From positions 3,097,544 to 3,161,543 of the forward strand of contig NC_045151.1 of assembly GCF_008831285.2 (NCBI RefSeq): a DNA stretch of 64,000 nucleotides. Direction: 5' to 3'. The notes beneath the pieces were generated by a model, which was not told the DNA's origin, searched no databases, and saw nothing but the letters and a program-made list of their open reading frames with translations. Source of the stretch: Nymphaea colorata. Its lineage: Eukaryota > Streptophyta > Magnoliopsida > Nymphaeales > Nymphaeaceae. The position numbers were made by a program, and so were the translations under genes. Below, piece by piece: positions 12,831-27,280 of the stretch (position 1 is the first letter of the stretch; every line of letters starts with the position of its first letter).

Positions 12831-15800
12831 TGTTAACACCCCAAATTTTTCCACATCAAAATTGAAGCAATGTGAAAATTTCTCAAAAGAATTGTGAAAT
12901 TTTGCAATTTCAATGTCAATTTCAAACCTAAACGTAATTTGGATTCGAATTATGAATTTAACTTGTGACACAAATCCCAATGCAGGATTACGAGTTCAAA
13001 CTATGTCCAAATTAGGATTTGAAATCCAAATCCAATTGCAAATGTCATTTGAAATCCAAATCCAATTGCAAAATTCAAATTTTGACTTAGATCCAAAAAT
13101 TGGATCTAATTCGGTCTAGAATGCTATGTGGGACCCACGTGTGGGCCCCACCTAGCCCGTGTGGTCATGAGCCCCCCAGGGTCACTCCCTCCATTTAAAA
13201 AAAAAATAAAATAAATGTTTTCTCCCAATTAAATGAAAAATCATTTTCAAGGAGAAATGAATGATATCATAACTAAAAACCTAGGAAAAGAGAAACATTT
13301 ATGCATCTCTCTCTTCTTTAACTAAGTCCTCTTTAAAGAGTTTTCAATCTTCGAAAAGCAATAACTAGGCTGGTCAAACCGACTTAATTCAAGTAGGTTC
13401 AACCCTAGTGCACCCAAATCTTAGCTAGGCTCAGTCAACATGAGCTCAGCTTAGCCAAAAAGTAGGTCAGTCTCACGATCCAATTAATGGACGAAAATAG
13501 ACTTTGACCGAACCAAACTTACTTTGACTAAACTCAGCCAAAAGTACAATTTAGCTCAATTAAGAGCTTTCTTGGCTCAAATTTATCAAATTACCTCAAA
13601 CAAAGTCAAACTACTCGCAAATGACTTTGACTTTCGTCAATTGGTCGAAATTGACCAATCTGGATAATTTTGCCCTTCTATGGTCAAATTGAGATTACAG
13701 AACCCAAAATTAGTTTATGAAAGGCAAATAAACATTTAGATTTGTCAAATGCATAAATCAAATACCAAATTAAAATTCAATCTTTCAAACGAAAGTTTGA
13801 TTCAGTTGAAATCCGTCTTCAATCAAATGGTAGACGAAAATACCCTTTTCGAGCCAAATTTGATATAATTTTTAAATTTTATTCAAATTTAAATTGAATT
13901 ATCATAATTCAATGACATTTGGAGCTTAGTAACTAGGTTTTAACCTAACAAGCTCGATTTCAAACAAAAAATAAAGAAATGGCACAAAATAAGGCAAAAC
14001 CCTGTGCAAGGGCATTTTCGTCTAAATTTTTGGTCAAAGTTAGTCAGCTAGGTCTGAACCAATGTTGACCAAACCTAACCCAGCCCACCTAGCTCGTGGA
14101 AATGGGCTAAGAAATGGTCAATTAGAGCCTTTAAAGCCTATTTAACTCATTTTACAGGTTCCCAAGGTCTTAAGCAAGTTCCCATGGTGAGTTAAGAAGG
14201 TGGTTGAACATACCTCCTCCTCTATATAAGCCTTCTCTTGGCCACCAAGAAGGGGGACGAAATTTTCAAGCACTTCACCAAGTTGTGGTAGCCAAAGAGC
14301 TAGGAGGGAGAAGCCAAGGAAGAGAGGAGAGATTCGTCCAAGTACTCTTCCCTCTTTTCTCATATTTTCTTCCTCATTTCTCTCCAATGATTTTGCTAAG
14401 TTAGGGTGTTAAGTGAACCCTTAGGATTTTCATGGTGAGAAGTCTTCTTTCCTATTACAAATTCTAGCAAGCAAGCTATTCTACTTCTAGCTTTGCTAAG
14501 CTCGAATCCAAGCTTGGATTCTTGCTTAGGATTGCTCGATTTAGAAAACAAGTGAAGGCGAAGATCAAGTATCAAGACCGACCGCAAGGTAGGTGATTTT
14601 AACCATTTCTCATCTATTTTAGCTTCTCATTAGTTCATTTTAATTCCAGCAATTTGTGGGAGAGTTTATTTTCATTTGTTTCATGGCTGAGAATGATGTC
14701 TAGTTAAGGGAAACCTACGATTAAATGTACATGTTAATGCATCATACATGCATACATCGGTTTTTCTTAAAGATGAACTCATGTATCAAATTTTGAAAAA
14801 GACCCCAAGGCCACGTCCCTTTCAAAATAACCAGCTTAAAACCATTTTGAACTATATCACAGTGAGAGAGTGATCTTGCTACAATATATATATGACGAAA
14901 AGGCCTATTAAGGATGGATGCATTCTCATGAATGTAATCCACCTTTGCATGACGAAATTAAGGATGAACTAGCTTGAGCATTCATTTATCCCTTTCTATT
15001 TAAAGTTATTTTTCTTTCATGCTTTATTTAATTGATCAAGGATAGTAGAGGAGATTTGGAACAAGTTTTCAATCTTCCCACGTAAAAGAACACAGCCATG
15101 AATCTTCATGATTTGTGAGTTATGTGGTCCCTTCATGAAATTTCATTTTGAAGAGTAAAGTATGTATATGTATACATTGTTATATGTATACATATACGTG
15201 TTCAATCTCTTGTTAAAAATTGTTTTCTTCTCTTAAAATCAGATTGGAACACGTTTCCAAACTGGTTTTAAGAAGATGGTTCATTTTGACTTTCATAGTA
15301 CCAAGTTATGAAATCATTTTCATTTCATTTTAAAATTTGTTTAATTTCAGCAATCCATACGTAACATGTATGTATGTTGTTGAAATCAGACCATATTTTA
15401 TAGGAATTGGTTTGATAATGTCAAATTTTACATATCTGAAATGCCAACTATCCTAGAACCATCCAAAGAAGTTGATGATTTCATAAGTATGAAATCTGAA
15501 ATTTGATTAAGAACTTCTCATTTCTATCTAAGAAACAAGCTCTTTATTGGAATCAATGTCCACAATTTTCAGCTACTAAGTCAACATAAGGTCTGATTTT
15601 TTTAAGCTATCTTGAGACAAAAGTGGATGTCATCCACGTCTCCCATCTATTTAAAAAAAAAAAAAATGATTTCGACATCATTTGTGTATTTTTCATCATT
15701 TTGATAGTTCTATGTCAAGTCTCAAGCTTATGAACTACATCTCTAATTCATTTGTTTAATCATATAATAAGCATATTTAGAGAAAGTCCTACATGTTAAT

Positions 15801-16703
15801 TAAAATCAATCTCTATGTATAGATCGTATGATGTGCAATTGCAATATGGACCTTAAGATATTATGAGAGAGTGAAGAATGTATGTTTCATATGAACGAAC
15901 CTTGAGAGATTATGAGAGAGAGAAGAATGAATGTTCCATATAGTTTCCATTCTCATTTCATGCATTCACTTTCACTCAAAATCAATGGCACCACATGCAC
16001 ATTCTAGAGAAGTTAAGTGATTCAAATTTGAGTTGCAAAAAGTGACTAAGTCATATTGCAACAAAAATTTGTAAACTTCTCTTAACTTCAAAAGAAAACA
16101 CAAGCAATGCATTCATGATCTTAGCCAAAGTATATTTGAAAAACAACACGTTTTCTAACAATTTGGAACCTATGTTTCATCAAAAGAATGAATTCTACCT
16201 AACCAAATCACACGATTTGGTAAAAGAAGAATTGAAAAATCAAGTTTCTTTGCTAAGGAAACTTAGCTATTTTTCAAAAGTTGATCATAATTTCAACTCA
16301 TGAACCATTTAGAGTTCACAATAAAGAACTCAATTTCACTCTTCAAGATCCTCAAGAATTGTGTATTTCAAATCGAATGGCACAAAAACAAAGGTTTTTG
16401 AACCAACTTGAAAATCCTCTAATCTTCAAAACGAGTTCAAATCACTCATTCGAAATAAATTTTGGTTCTTGAATCCAAAACCTCAATGCATAAACATATA
16501 GAATTTGCATCAAAAACTCGTATGTGATCCAAATGATCCTTAGTCCTTGGTCTAATTACCCCTGTTAAAGGCGTCATGAACGGTTGGACCTCGTACCGAC
16601 GGGCGGATCCCTTTTCATTAAAATATTTTTCAAAACTTCAATTTTAAAAGAATTTTGCTGATTTGCATATGACACCCTTTGAGAAAGGGGTGGGGTGCGA
16701 ACA
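12831..16703 (+). mobile_element. solo LTR of a Gypsy-like retrotransposon
   Basis: The element starts TGTTAACACCCC and ends GGGGTGCGAACA, so the termini are an imperfect inverted repeat in TG...CA form. The five bases outside, GTCAT, are repeated exactly at 12826-12830 and 16704-16708. That TSD fixes both boundaries and shows that one 3873-bp LTR sits here with no internal region or second LTR: a solo LTR left by recombination between two LTRs. A TATA-like CTCTATATAAG near 14220 may be its promoter. A TGTAACACCCC-type start is common in large plant Ty3/Gypsy LTRs, so the family call is inference. No long open frame is present. Confidence 0.85.
14219..14229 (+). promoter_or_regulatory. candidate TATA box inside the solo LTR
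   Basis: CTCTATATAAG on the plus strand lies about 1.4 kb into the LTR, where a U3/R boundary would be expected in a long plant LTR. Purine-rich sequence follows. No transcript evidence is available. Confidence 0.4.
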
Positions 16704-19700
16704 GTCATTCTCATGGTTGTCCCCAGCCTCTTTTGTCTGACCTTGGGTTTGTTTGTGTTGTCACCATAGTCATCATCAAGAGTGGTCTCTTTCTTTTTGG
16801 TATGATTCTTTCTTGGTCTCTCTCATTCTTATCTTGTTTTATCTCTTGTTCCCAACCTTCTAGATTTGTGTTCAATCTCTTCCATTCATCATTTCTCTTT
16901 AACAAGTTAATAGCAATGGTCAATTCTCAACTCAAGTAGATTCAACCCTAAGGTTTGGTTGGTCCAGTATATATTTGAAATGGAACCCGTTGATGTTTTA
17001 TTGATATTAATTCAATTCCAGATTGAAATAGTGGATGTTATCAAGGTTGAGTTTAATCATTACTAAGAACCTAAAAGTAAATAATAAAGATAAATCAGAT
17101 TCTAATTATATTGTTTGACATACATTTCTTGACAAAATAGTTCATGTAACCACCAAACGAACTTGCCAAGTTTTTCAATGACATGGCCTACAACCATCTA
17201 GTTCAAGAAAGACAAGAACTTGGTATCTTGGGTGTGTGAACTTTAGGGGATGGTTGGTTGCCCCTTGATCTAAAATCCTCAAGATTTGAAAACCATGGAA
17301 TTAAAATCTGACCCCTCCCCCTCTGATCTCTTAAATTAGAAATTTTCCCAATGCAAAAGAATTTCAAGTGTTGTGGATCTTAGATGTGACCTAAAATCCT
17401 TAGTTTCACGAACCCAAGATTTTACCATAGACCTTTGGTTACATCAGTAGAAGCATATAACATCATATCCTTATCATAACCATGAATTTCAAATCTGAAA
17501 TAATCAAACGCTCCCTTAGTGATAACGAAAAGGAGAAACTTTTTTAATGAATACAAAAGCTTCCTAGCAAAAGTTCCATGATGAATACATTGAATAACTT
17601 ATTTGTTCATCTATGTACTATACTAGTTGCAAGGGTATGGCCTTAGTTCAGTTCAATCCAATAATAAACCTAGTTGTGGTGTCATTAATGATATAACTGT
17701 TTGCAAAGTATAGCTTGAACCCAAAGCATGCTCCTGAAGTTCTTTATATTAATCAGTTGTTGTATGTAATCAGAAATCACTATTACGGCTGATATTATAT
17801 TTATTTTGAAGCTAAGGGGATTTATGGATGGATCATCCTATACTCTACATGTCACAATGTTCCTGATGTGATACAAGCACATGTCTTGCTTATAAATTTT
17901 GTGTCCACAATTGTAGAGACATATTTTTTAATGCTAAAAGAGGAAGAGTGCCAAGAAGCACAATTGTTGGCATCTACACTTTAGCATGCTATCACCACTC
18001 ATTGTCATTGAGTACTACAACCATTAATCTACTAAGAATCATTCCTTAGATCTAAAATAAAAATAAACAAAACAATCAACATTTTTTTAATCATTACCAT
18101 TTTGTGGATCCACAAAGGACAAAAGTTTTGTTCATTATTGCTATTGACCTTTACATTTACTCTATAAAACATCATAAACAACTTCTTCATATACATCATT
18201 TCCCATTCAAATTTCTCATCTACCAATGCACAACTTCTTCTTCCCTCACATTCTCTACTTTTGTTTTGCATTTATAACAATGTCAATAATTGGTTGCTTT
18301 CATTAAGGAACATACAACTTCAACTTCTTTAGTTCCAAACCTCATGCTTTTGATATTTCTATATACTCAATTCAACAATCGGCACCTGATCTAGTTACCA
18401 TATGATTTCTTCGAGGACTTTGTTGCTAACAACTACTGCCTAACTTATTTGGCACTATCTTACCTAATTGTTTGGATGTACATTAACCTACTACGGGGTC
18501 AAGTTTGCGCTAGTCATTTTGATTCACTTTCTATCTCTCAATCTATTTGCTTAATCGATAAGGTTAATCTAGCTAGTTTTTGTTCATCCTATTAAAGAGT
18601 TGAGTTTTTTTATAATTTATTTCCAAACTCCTGTTGTTAATCAAGGTGACGAGCCTACTTATTTTTATGACTCTCATCTGCTTTAGTATATGAAGTTTTG
18701 AAAATTTTTAGATTTTTCTTAATTTTTGACTTCCAATTCTAAAATTTGCTTTTGGGGATTGACACATGAGTCACCTCTTATTAATTAACTTGGACGAATT
18801 TATTCTTCAAAGATGATATTGACTCGAAAAACTTAAATAGCTTATATAAGTTGTCTTCTAACTAAGCATTTTGACCAGATTTATTCCTAGTGAAGTTTTA
18901 AAAGCTCTTTTTGGGTAATATATAAGACCCTATGATTTTTTTTTTTCTAGTGCATATCACTTTTTGACAAGTGTTCATACGATGACTTCACATGTTACTC
19001 TTGGTTTATTTGATTAAGCCCCAATGAAATATATCAATAGGAAGATACACATAGTAGCGACAAAAAAAAAAGAGAGAATACAAACAAATAAATAAATAAA
19101 TAAATATATATATATATATATAGCACTGGATTTTATGCATCCATGTGGTGCCTGCAAATGCATTGATATTGCTTATATGCTTAAGTTCCACGTATACAAT
19201 TCCTTCACAATGCAACCATCTATGGCTTCACTTGACTCTATTTTCTCTGGAAGTGTACTAAATTGTTTGGAACATGCAAATGAACAACTGGAAGGAGATC
19301 GCTCGATCAAGTTAAAGAAAGGTACATATGTACAAAATGCTTCAAAATCGAGCAACATAGCAAAAGTCACTGATGATGATGTTTTCTTTTTGTCATATAA
19401 AAGTTAAGAAAAGCAATTAGACAAAAAATTATGAAACAAATGGGATAAATATTAATCACCATATTTCCACGACCATGTATTTCTAGTAGGTATCGACATA
19501 CATGCAAGAATTGGATATGTTTGGACAAGAAATTGGTAGGTACATAAGCCTTAGGTGCGTGACTTGTAAGGAATTATCTTAGCTGTTGACCTTTCCAACA
19601 TGAAAGACCCAAAGAAAATCAAGGAAAAAAAGTTGTCAATTAATGCTAGATGATTAAAGTATTCTATCTCCTTTTCTCCTTGATTTTCTCTCAACAACCA

Positions 19701-20468
19701 AGATGCTTCCCTACAAGTGCCACCTAAGGATCATACTTACCAATTTCTCTCTTTTGACCACACAAATAAATATGTTTTCATCACAAAATCACAAAAGTTA
19801 TAGACTCAACGCATTGAGACTGTTTTTTTTCTGACTTGTGTGATGTACTCATGGGATAATTCTAATCTTCTTTATCCTTATTCTAACATGAGAAGATGCG
19901 TTATAGGAAAGAGTCACATGGGATCGAGGTCTAGTAAAAATTTGTCCACATAAATCTATGTATGCAAGTATATCATTCAGATCACTTCATTTTATGTTGT
20001 TTAATTTGGCCAAATTTGATGGATAGATGCATCTTCATTGTTTGATTGATAAATTGCTTTCTGAATCATGTTTTTCTAATGATATGTGTGTGTGACGTGA
20101 GTGAGAGAGAGAGAGATATATCAAATTCAGTACGCCAAGCAATCATCTTCATAAGGGGGCAGGGCCAGGGTTTCATCTTCAGATGGGTTGAAGAGTTTTG
20201 CGACTGCTAAATGAAATATTTGAAAATTGTTAACAGGGGTCAACCCCATTTTTCCAAAAAGTTTTACAAGTACCGAACTGAAATTTTTGAAAAGTTTAAT
20301 TTTTTGGCACCCCGCCGCCGGGTGATGCTGGTTACGTACGCACCACTGTGAATGCACATGAATGTACAATGACTGAAATATCTTTTTGAAAGGCTAGAAT
20401 GAAAAGTATAAAAATATTAAAAAACTAAAATGTATATAACTTTAAAGAAATTTTGATATTGTCACAAC
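16704..20468. other. intergenic AT-rich DNA without recognised genes
   Basis: Apart from an (AAAT)n/(TA)n tract at about 19085-19122, I see nothing I can name. The 90-residue open frame at 19135-19404 on the plus strand contains a hydrophilic stretch (CLEHANEQLEGDRSIKLKK) but matches no family I recognise and has no gene structure around it. Confidence 0.5.
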
Positions 20469-20757
20469 CTTAGCATTGGGCCGGCCCCGCTTCATAAGGG
20501 TCGTATGCTCGAAACACAAGCTTGGGCCTAGGACCGTACTTGAGTTCGGGTTGATTAAAATAAAAAAGAGATTTTTTAAATATAAAATTAAAAAATTTAA
20601 ATATGAAATATATTTTTAATAATAAATATATATTATTATTAAATAAAAATAATAATCGAGCGAAACCGAGCTCTATTGGGCCGACCGGAGCTGAATTTTT
20701 TGGGCCCAAGACCGATCGGGCTGAGTATTGGGTACCTGGTTTTGGTGCCCAGGCTTA
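20469..20757. mobile_element. GGGCCG-rich MITE-like element, copy A
   Basis: The left end reads TTAGCATTGGGCCGG and the right end reads GGTGCCCAGGCTTA, whose reverse complement is TAAGCCTGGGCACC. GC-rich arms flank an AT-rich core rich in TAAAAATA words. This is the same architecture as the element at 36846-37174. No clean TSD is visible, so the ends are decayed. Confidence 0.5.
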
Positions 20758-21465
20758 TGTACAAGATGTGCACACAACTCAATCTCGGTGGGGGCGGCCG
20801 GGAGGGGCAGGGGATGTTGGTGAGGCATGTTGTACGGGTGGTTGGCATGGCACTTGCCTTTCCTCCGCCCTGCCTTCAATTGATTACAAAACATGACTGT
20901 CTCCTCGCCAGAATAAGCGTTCATTTTGGCCATTTGATGCGAGACCACAAAACCCTTCTTGCCAACGGACACTTTCACTCGGGTGCCAAATCTTCCGATA
21001 TCTCAAACCACATTGATCGTTTCATTGAGAGAAATTATTTGACTTTTGTTCTTGTTCAAAAAGAACCAACTCAATTCGTTGTTAAACAGAACGCACCTAG
21101 TCTCCACAGTAAATGGAAAAAGGACTGAAAAAGGGTCGCGCCTACTTAATGAAAGTAATTCCTCCTAGAGTAAAAAAAAAGTTACAAAATAGTAAGCCTC
21201 AATTATCTCACAATGAGATAGACAAATTAATGAAGAGATCAAATCTTCACATTTTTTCAATTTGAATAATGAACGGGAAGATAAGCAGGCGTGTACCCTT
21301 AAAGTATCTATAATAATTCACATATGACAGACGGATAGAAGCTGCTTAGTATATGTATAATATTTTGATAGACCAATTTTTAGACTCCATGTGACTTTGG
21401 TAGTTACACCAATTGTTTGGTGAATACATTCTTATTCATCGGTCAACTTGCACGTGTTTAGTACA

Positions 21466-21468
<3 letters not shown>

Positions 21469-21527
<59 letters not shown>
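21469..21527. repeat. (TA)n microsatellite, about 59 bp
   Basis: An uninterrupted TA run in intergenic DNA. It also creates the IYIYIY-type minus-strand frame, which is not a gene. Confidence 0.95.
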
Positions 21528-21530
<3 letters not shown>

Positions 21531-24247
21531 TCTGCCCCACATTAGGGGAAAAACTGTGAAAGCTAAGCCCCAAATAGATTATAAAAAAGTAAAAAGAGCA
21601 AAAGGTACACTTCATCATTAAAATTTCTAAAATACCCAAAGGTGTATATTTGTTGCTTACACAGGATTGTGCAAACAGCTTGATCTGAGCCGCGAGCCTT
21701 TCTATTCTGATCAAAGATCAAATGCTATTAATAATGCCTACCCTTCGGCCGGCAATATGCATGCATGTGATCCACGAAGTACTACCGATACCATTCCGCA
21801 CTGAGCCATACATAAATACAACAATATTAAAATATCACTTTGTCAGCCATCACATATCATTGCCATGAATATTGTTAATGGGTTTTAAATGGTGAGGTTT
21901 TTATTCGATAATTTTCGGTAAAACTGAAAATCTTGGAAAGGATTCCGCAATCTTTTTAGAGAAAGAACAAGAAAATATAAAAAAATAATTTGATGGAATG
22001 ATAAAACATAATAGAAATGAACATAAATAATTTAATTAAAGTTTAAACTTCAAAAAGAAAATAATGTAAAAGTAATGAGAAAAATGCAATAAAGGAAAAA
22101 AAAACACAAAAAATTCATTTGGAGTTTTATCAAAAAAAAGGAAAAAAAGATGTTTTCTTCTTCATTTGTTATTTTTAACGTTTTTATCCACTAAAAGGTA
22201 CGGGTTTTTTGTGACTGTAACACATATATGCTCTATCACTCGGAAAAATATTGATACTGCTTGCAGTCAGACTGTGGCACAAATATTCAGTGGCTTGCAA
22301 GTTGCATCACGATGGTAGCAAGCTAGCGCATCTGACCTACCACCATCTCAGAACACCTGACCCTAGTTATTGGTAGATGGTAGCTAGCTGGGTGATGCGC
22401 TTCCTCCATTAATATCGTCAGAGCTGCCCTCAGAAATGTTGCAGTAAATGAGGACGACCACCTCCATTAATATTATATTCATGTCAAGAGAAAAGCTGTC
22501 GAAGGTCCTCCAATCCCTGGTCCCAGACTTAACTGCAACTGTCCTCTGACATGGATAGTGAGCGTTGCTACAAGAACACTAGTTCTAAGTCGCTGGACTC
22601 GACTGTTCTTTTCAAAGTACAGTAATTCAAGCTTGACCATTGAACAAGTGAGTGAAACTTTGACTGGTAAGTGGTAAAAATCAGAAGGAGACACATTTGG
22701 ATAAGAGCAGCCCTTCAGCAATAATATTGCGTGCCCAGGCAGAGCCCTGCATGGAATATTGCACACGAGCTGAGTCCAAGTGGCTGATCGAGCTCAGCTA
22801 GCTCAAGCTTGACTTATGCGTTCAAGAGCGTGAGTACTGGAGATCAGCTCAAGCTCGAATCAGCTAAGACTACCTTGTTAAGCTGAACCTATCCCGAAGG
22901 ACATAGTGTAGCTGGTCGAACTGACAACTAGTAAAAGCTAAGTCATCAGTTTGATTCCAATGGACAATACTCCTTTGGACTGCAAGGAGTGGGTGCGGGA
23001 GACTTAATTGATGGGTGTCCCGCTGACGACTGAGGTCCGGCTTCCCACCAGTCCTGAAGCAGCCGTGGACTTTGAGGACAGGGAAAAAGGGAGAGAGACT
23101 TTGGCCTCTTCTGGGTATCCCTACTAAGTTGAACCTAAGAAGATGCATTTTATTTGTTTAACGAACTGACTAGAACATCATGGAGTATTGAAATGGAATT
23201 AATCCTACATACCATCACCAAAAACATCAATGGGTTCTGAAATAGAAATATACTTCATTGGAAACTGATCATTCCAGTGCTCAGTTGCATGCAACAAGCA
23301 AGTGTTAGACATGCATGTTGAATGTGTGAAATGACTTGTGTCTTCAGAACGACCAAGATCAGTTGATCATATTGAATAAAAAAAAAAGAAAATGAATAAT
23401 TTACATATTTTTATTGGGAGAGTGGGGATCATATCTCTTCTTCAGCAAAATTGAGTGGCTGTGCAACCGTTAGGGCCGTTCAAGCACCAAAGGTGGTGTT
23501 TCCCATAAAGAGACTGACACTCACTTAATTAGGTGGCAACCCCATCCCAACTAATCTCATTTAATGTTCATGCGCCTGAAGTCTAATTTCTAGCCTACTG
23601 GTCAAGCCAAGCTCTTTTAAAATATCTTTATTAAATGTACAATTCATTCAGGTGAATTATTGGATCGGCCAATTCACGGCAGGAAAGCTTATGAGCTTAG
23701 CAGATCCGATTTTGAACCTTGCTTTTATGCCCTCATTAACTCATAGACTTGTGCACCACTCAATGAGAGAAATTTAGACAAAGTACTAAAATATGGTTGC
23801 TGCTAGCAATAAGGGTTACTATGTTACTACAATTAAATTAGCATTACATTAATCATGACATGAAACATGTTTTGCATTTCTTTGTATCATTTGTGCATGT
23901 TGCAGTTAGTAATAAGGTTTCTTGTGCATGCAGGCATGTGCAAGTCTTATTGCTGACAACAGATGTTCCAATCAAGTACTGCTAACTTAGATCATGCATT
24001 TCATGGTCAACTAGAGTGCAAACTACAGCTCAATGGTGTAATTCATGCCTAGTTGTTCATGTTTTAAGCATTCAAGCACTGATTTAGCTACTTAGCTTAT
24101 AATGCAATGTGCCAAGGATTGAAGGCCGGCCCCTCTTTGGTACTCCTGAATCCATTAAACATCTACAACATGAGTCGGTAGTAGCCAAGGGGAAGGGTGT
24201 TTTGCAAATGAAAAACATTTAATCTCTCTTAATGGATAAGTAGCTTA
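21528..24247. other. intergenic DNA without recognised genes
   Basis: Short minus-strand open frames at 22479-22766 and 22870-23148 have no recognised motifs. About 22760-22870 is rich in GAGCTC and AAGCTC words like those in the hAT-type MITEs at 34558 and 39111, and may be a fragment of that family. Otherwise I see nothing to annotate. Confidence 0.45.
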
Positions 24248-24407
24248 GAGGTTGTTTGGCCGTAAGGACACTTTGTGACTATCTAAAAAATCTGCCCAAA
24301 TCTTTGGCTAGATCTATAGAATACCAGAACTAATGTTCAATGAATGACCCAATCTTTGGGTAGATTCATGGGACAATCACATAGTGTTCCTGTTGCAAAA
24401 CGATCCC
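24248..24407. mobile_element. Tourist-like (PIF/Harbinger) MITE, copy 2
   Basis: A 160-bp element with 24-bp imperfect terminal inverted repeats: the left end starts GAGGTTGTTTGGCCG and the reverse complement of the right end starts GGGATCGTTTTGCAAC. Both run into GGA(A)CACT.TGTGA. TTA flanks both sides (24245-24247 and 24408-24410). The interior (AGAACTAATGTTC.ATGAA) matches the copy at 12385-12545. Confidence 0.75.
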
Positions 24408-24508
24408 TTAAGGATGATATTGATCCAACAGTAGTAGCGATATGGTGGTAAAAGGTACGGTAATAAACATGGGACTAGAGGTTAACCTGCCATGCATGAA
24501 ATTTCTAA

Positions 24509-27280
24509 ATGAGAATCATATCTTGGAATGTGCAGGGCCTAGTTACACACTCGACCCACAGAGAGTTCTACTTATTGATATATACTCCTAGTATGTTCTT
24601 TCTGTTAGGCTCCATGTTGAATGCAACATTATTTAATAGTTGGAGTGTATTCCATAACAAGTGGGCCTTTTGTTCCAACTTGGAAATGAAATGGCCAATT
24701 GCAAGAATCGTTTTTTGGATAGGATCCTGAAGTCTCCATCATTACTGTTGTGTCATCCAACAAGTATTGGATTATAACAAATTTCAAGGTAAGACAAACT
24801 GGCTTTTGTTTTATTGTGATTGAAGTATGTTAGTTTATTTACATAACAATGCCTTCATGTGAAGAAGCTCTTTTAATGATCTAACTAATCTCATTGTGAA
24901 TTTTGATTCTTCATGTGCAGTTTGGGTGACTTTAATTGTATGGGAGGACCCATGGATAAGACTGGCAAGCATCCTAATCGCTTAGCATACCATGATTTCA
25001 ATAAGTTCCTCAACTTTTGCCATCATAATATTGTTGATGACTCAAATTGTCAAATGACATGGTCCAATAATAGGGAAGAGTGGGCAACATTCTTTGCAAG
25101 TTCGATGGGGCATTTGTCCATGCATTGTGGTGGTATCTACCTTCAATTACTTTCAGCCCAAGGGTGCCTTTGAAAATAACTTCAGACTTCCGATTGACAA
25201 TGGAGAAGGCCGACAAATGGTAAAAATCTCTTCAAAATTTTTCTCATCAGACCTTGCATGAACAACATACAACTATAGTGGTTTCAAGATAGAATATAGA
25301 CAGATGTTGATGTGCTATGATAAGACTATTCTAGAAGCTTTATAGTGCAATAAGAAATTTGACCAAATGGAGTAGCAGTTGCTTGGGCTCCACTGGCCAA
25401 AGCATGCATGCCATTAAGGAAAAACTAAAGCAATTTTTAAGGTGTTGTAGATCAGGAAATATCAAATATGATGCCATTGAACTGGTTGTAAGACAAGAAC
25501 TTTATTTGGCACTTAAGGAAAAAAATGCATGGAAACACAAGTTTATATTAAGATAGTTGAAGAAGGGCAATGGAAACATGATTTTCTTCCAAGCCTTAGT
25601 AAAGAACGACCAAGCCAAAAGGAAGATTTCAAAGATTAGATGATTATATAGCAGAGGGAGACGAGATGGTACATAATGTTTGCAGGGATTACTTTTATGA
25701 CTTCTTTTATGACACATATGATATTGTTGTATGGATGAATAATTTATGTGAATGCCCGACCTCAAGTGAAGATGAGAATTTTCACTTAATTAAGCCAATA
25801 TCAGAAAAAGAGGTGAGGACAGGTGTTTTTAATATGAAGAGTGGTAAAGCACTGAGACCAGATGACTTTATTGTTGAATTCTATAAAAATTTTGACATAT
25901 AGTAGTGAAGGATTGGGTGGATGTTCATAGAGATTTCTTAAAAACGGGTAAACTTCTTAAGAAGTTCAACAATGCACATATTGTTCTCATTCCCAAGTCC
26001 TTTGGTGCCATCAACATTAAAAAAATTTGGATATAACAGATTGTAAATGCCAAATTAAATCATAATTTATTGCATGAAAAGTTTGGTGGCAATGATTGTT
26101 GGTCGGAACCAAGGGGCTTTTATCTGAGGCTGGTTCATTCAAAACCAGGTCTTACTTGTACACGAAATTACTAATAGTTTAGAATATAATTTTAATTGGT
26201 CTTTATTCCCTTAGTTGGATATCTTTAAAGCATATGATTAGGTGAGATGTTTTTTTGTTGGAAATAGATTTATTGTGGTTAGGATTTAAATTGTAATGAA
26301 TGAATTCAACAAATCATGGAATATGTCGCATCACCTTCTTTTGCCATAGTCATAAATGGAAGAGAAGCAGTTTCTTTGCCACCTAGAGAAGTCTTAGATA
26401 TGGAGACCCTTTGTCTCATTTGTTGTTTATCTTGATCATAGAAATACAATCACAAAAGCTAAGATGGGAAAGAGAAGCAAAAAAGATCTATATTCCTAGC
26501 ATTGTTGGAACTAAGATTTTATACTTTGATTCCTTCTATGCAGATGATATGATCCTTATAAATAAGGCTCACTCTTATTCTGTTTCTAACATCAAAGTTA
26601 ATCTCCAATAGTTTGGTGCCAAAACAGGTTTACAGATTAATACTTAACTAAGTTGTACTACATTCCATGTGGAGAACAATGTATGTGATATGTCAGTAAG
26701 CATCTTGGGCCAGTCCAAGGCTAACCTTCATATGGTATACCTAGGGTTGCCTCTCCATGTTGGAAAATTGAAACGTGACCTTTGCAATGATTTAGAGTTT
26801 AAAGTGCAGAAAAAATTGGTCAATTGGAAGAGGCACATTGTTTCTATTGCAAGAAGAATATGCTAAGTGAAGTTATATCTTAATTTCATATGAAGTGGAG
26901 GAGGTGGTAGCAAGAGATTTCACTTTATCCACTCTAATATCATGTGCTACCCTATACAAGAAGGTGGTTGGGATTCCACTAATTTAATCATTCTTAATAA
27001 GAAAACATATCTATGTTTGGCAGGGCCTGATTCTAATTGGGTGGACTTAGTAAGGAAGAAGTATATATATAATAAGATCAAATTGAGGTTTGGTAAGTTC
27101 ATAACCAGTGTAGTGTATGAAGTAGTATGTGCTTGGGGATGGTATGAAACTAGTCACTTAAGTAAATGGTCAGTTAGCAATGGCAATGGTATTTATTTTT
27201 GGAAAGAAAATTGGAACTGGAGTATTTTGTCATTTGTAAATGATATTAACACAGTACATGATTTACTATTATGTAGGTAG
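24509..27280 (+). pseudogene. decayed L1-type LINE ORF2 (endonuclease and reverse transcriptase)
   Basis: The fragment starts with MRIISWNVQGL, the N-terminus of plant L1 apurinic-type endonuclease. A second endonuclease block, GDFNC, is near 24919. The reverse transcriptase follows: SEKEVRTGVFNMKSGKA near 25803-25853, LDIFKAYD near 26218, GDPLSHLLFILIIEI near 26402, the catalytic YADD near 26539, and the post-RT YLGLPL block near 26742. The N-terminal domain is internally deleted, frames shift repeatedly and several stops interrupt it, so it is dead. It reaches the WVDLVRKKY and GNGIYFWKENW region downstream of the RT and then fades. No poly-A tail or TSD was found, so the outer ends are uncertain. 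Nothing suggests host use. Confidence 0.85.

Noticed and set aside
20676-21128. 150-residue plus-strand frame
   Set aside because: Its first third is the GC-rich arm of a MITE; the rest matches nothing and has no splice or promoter support.
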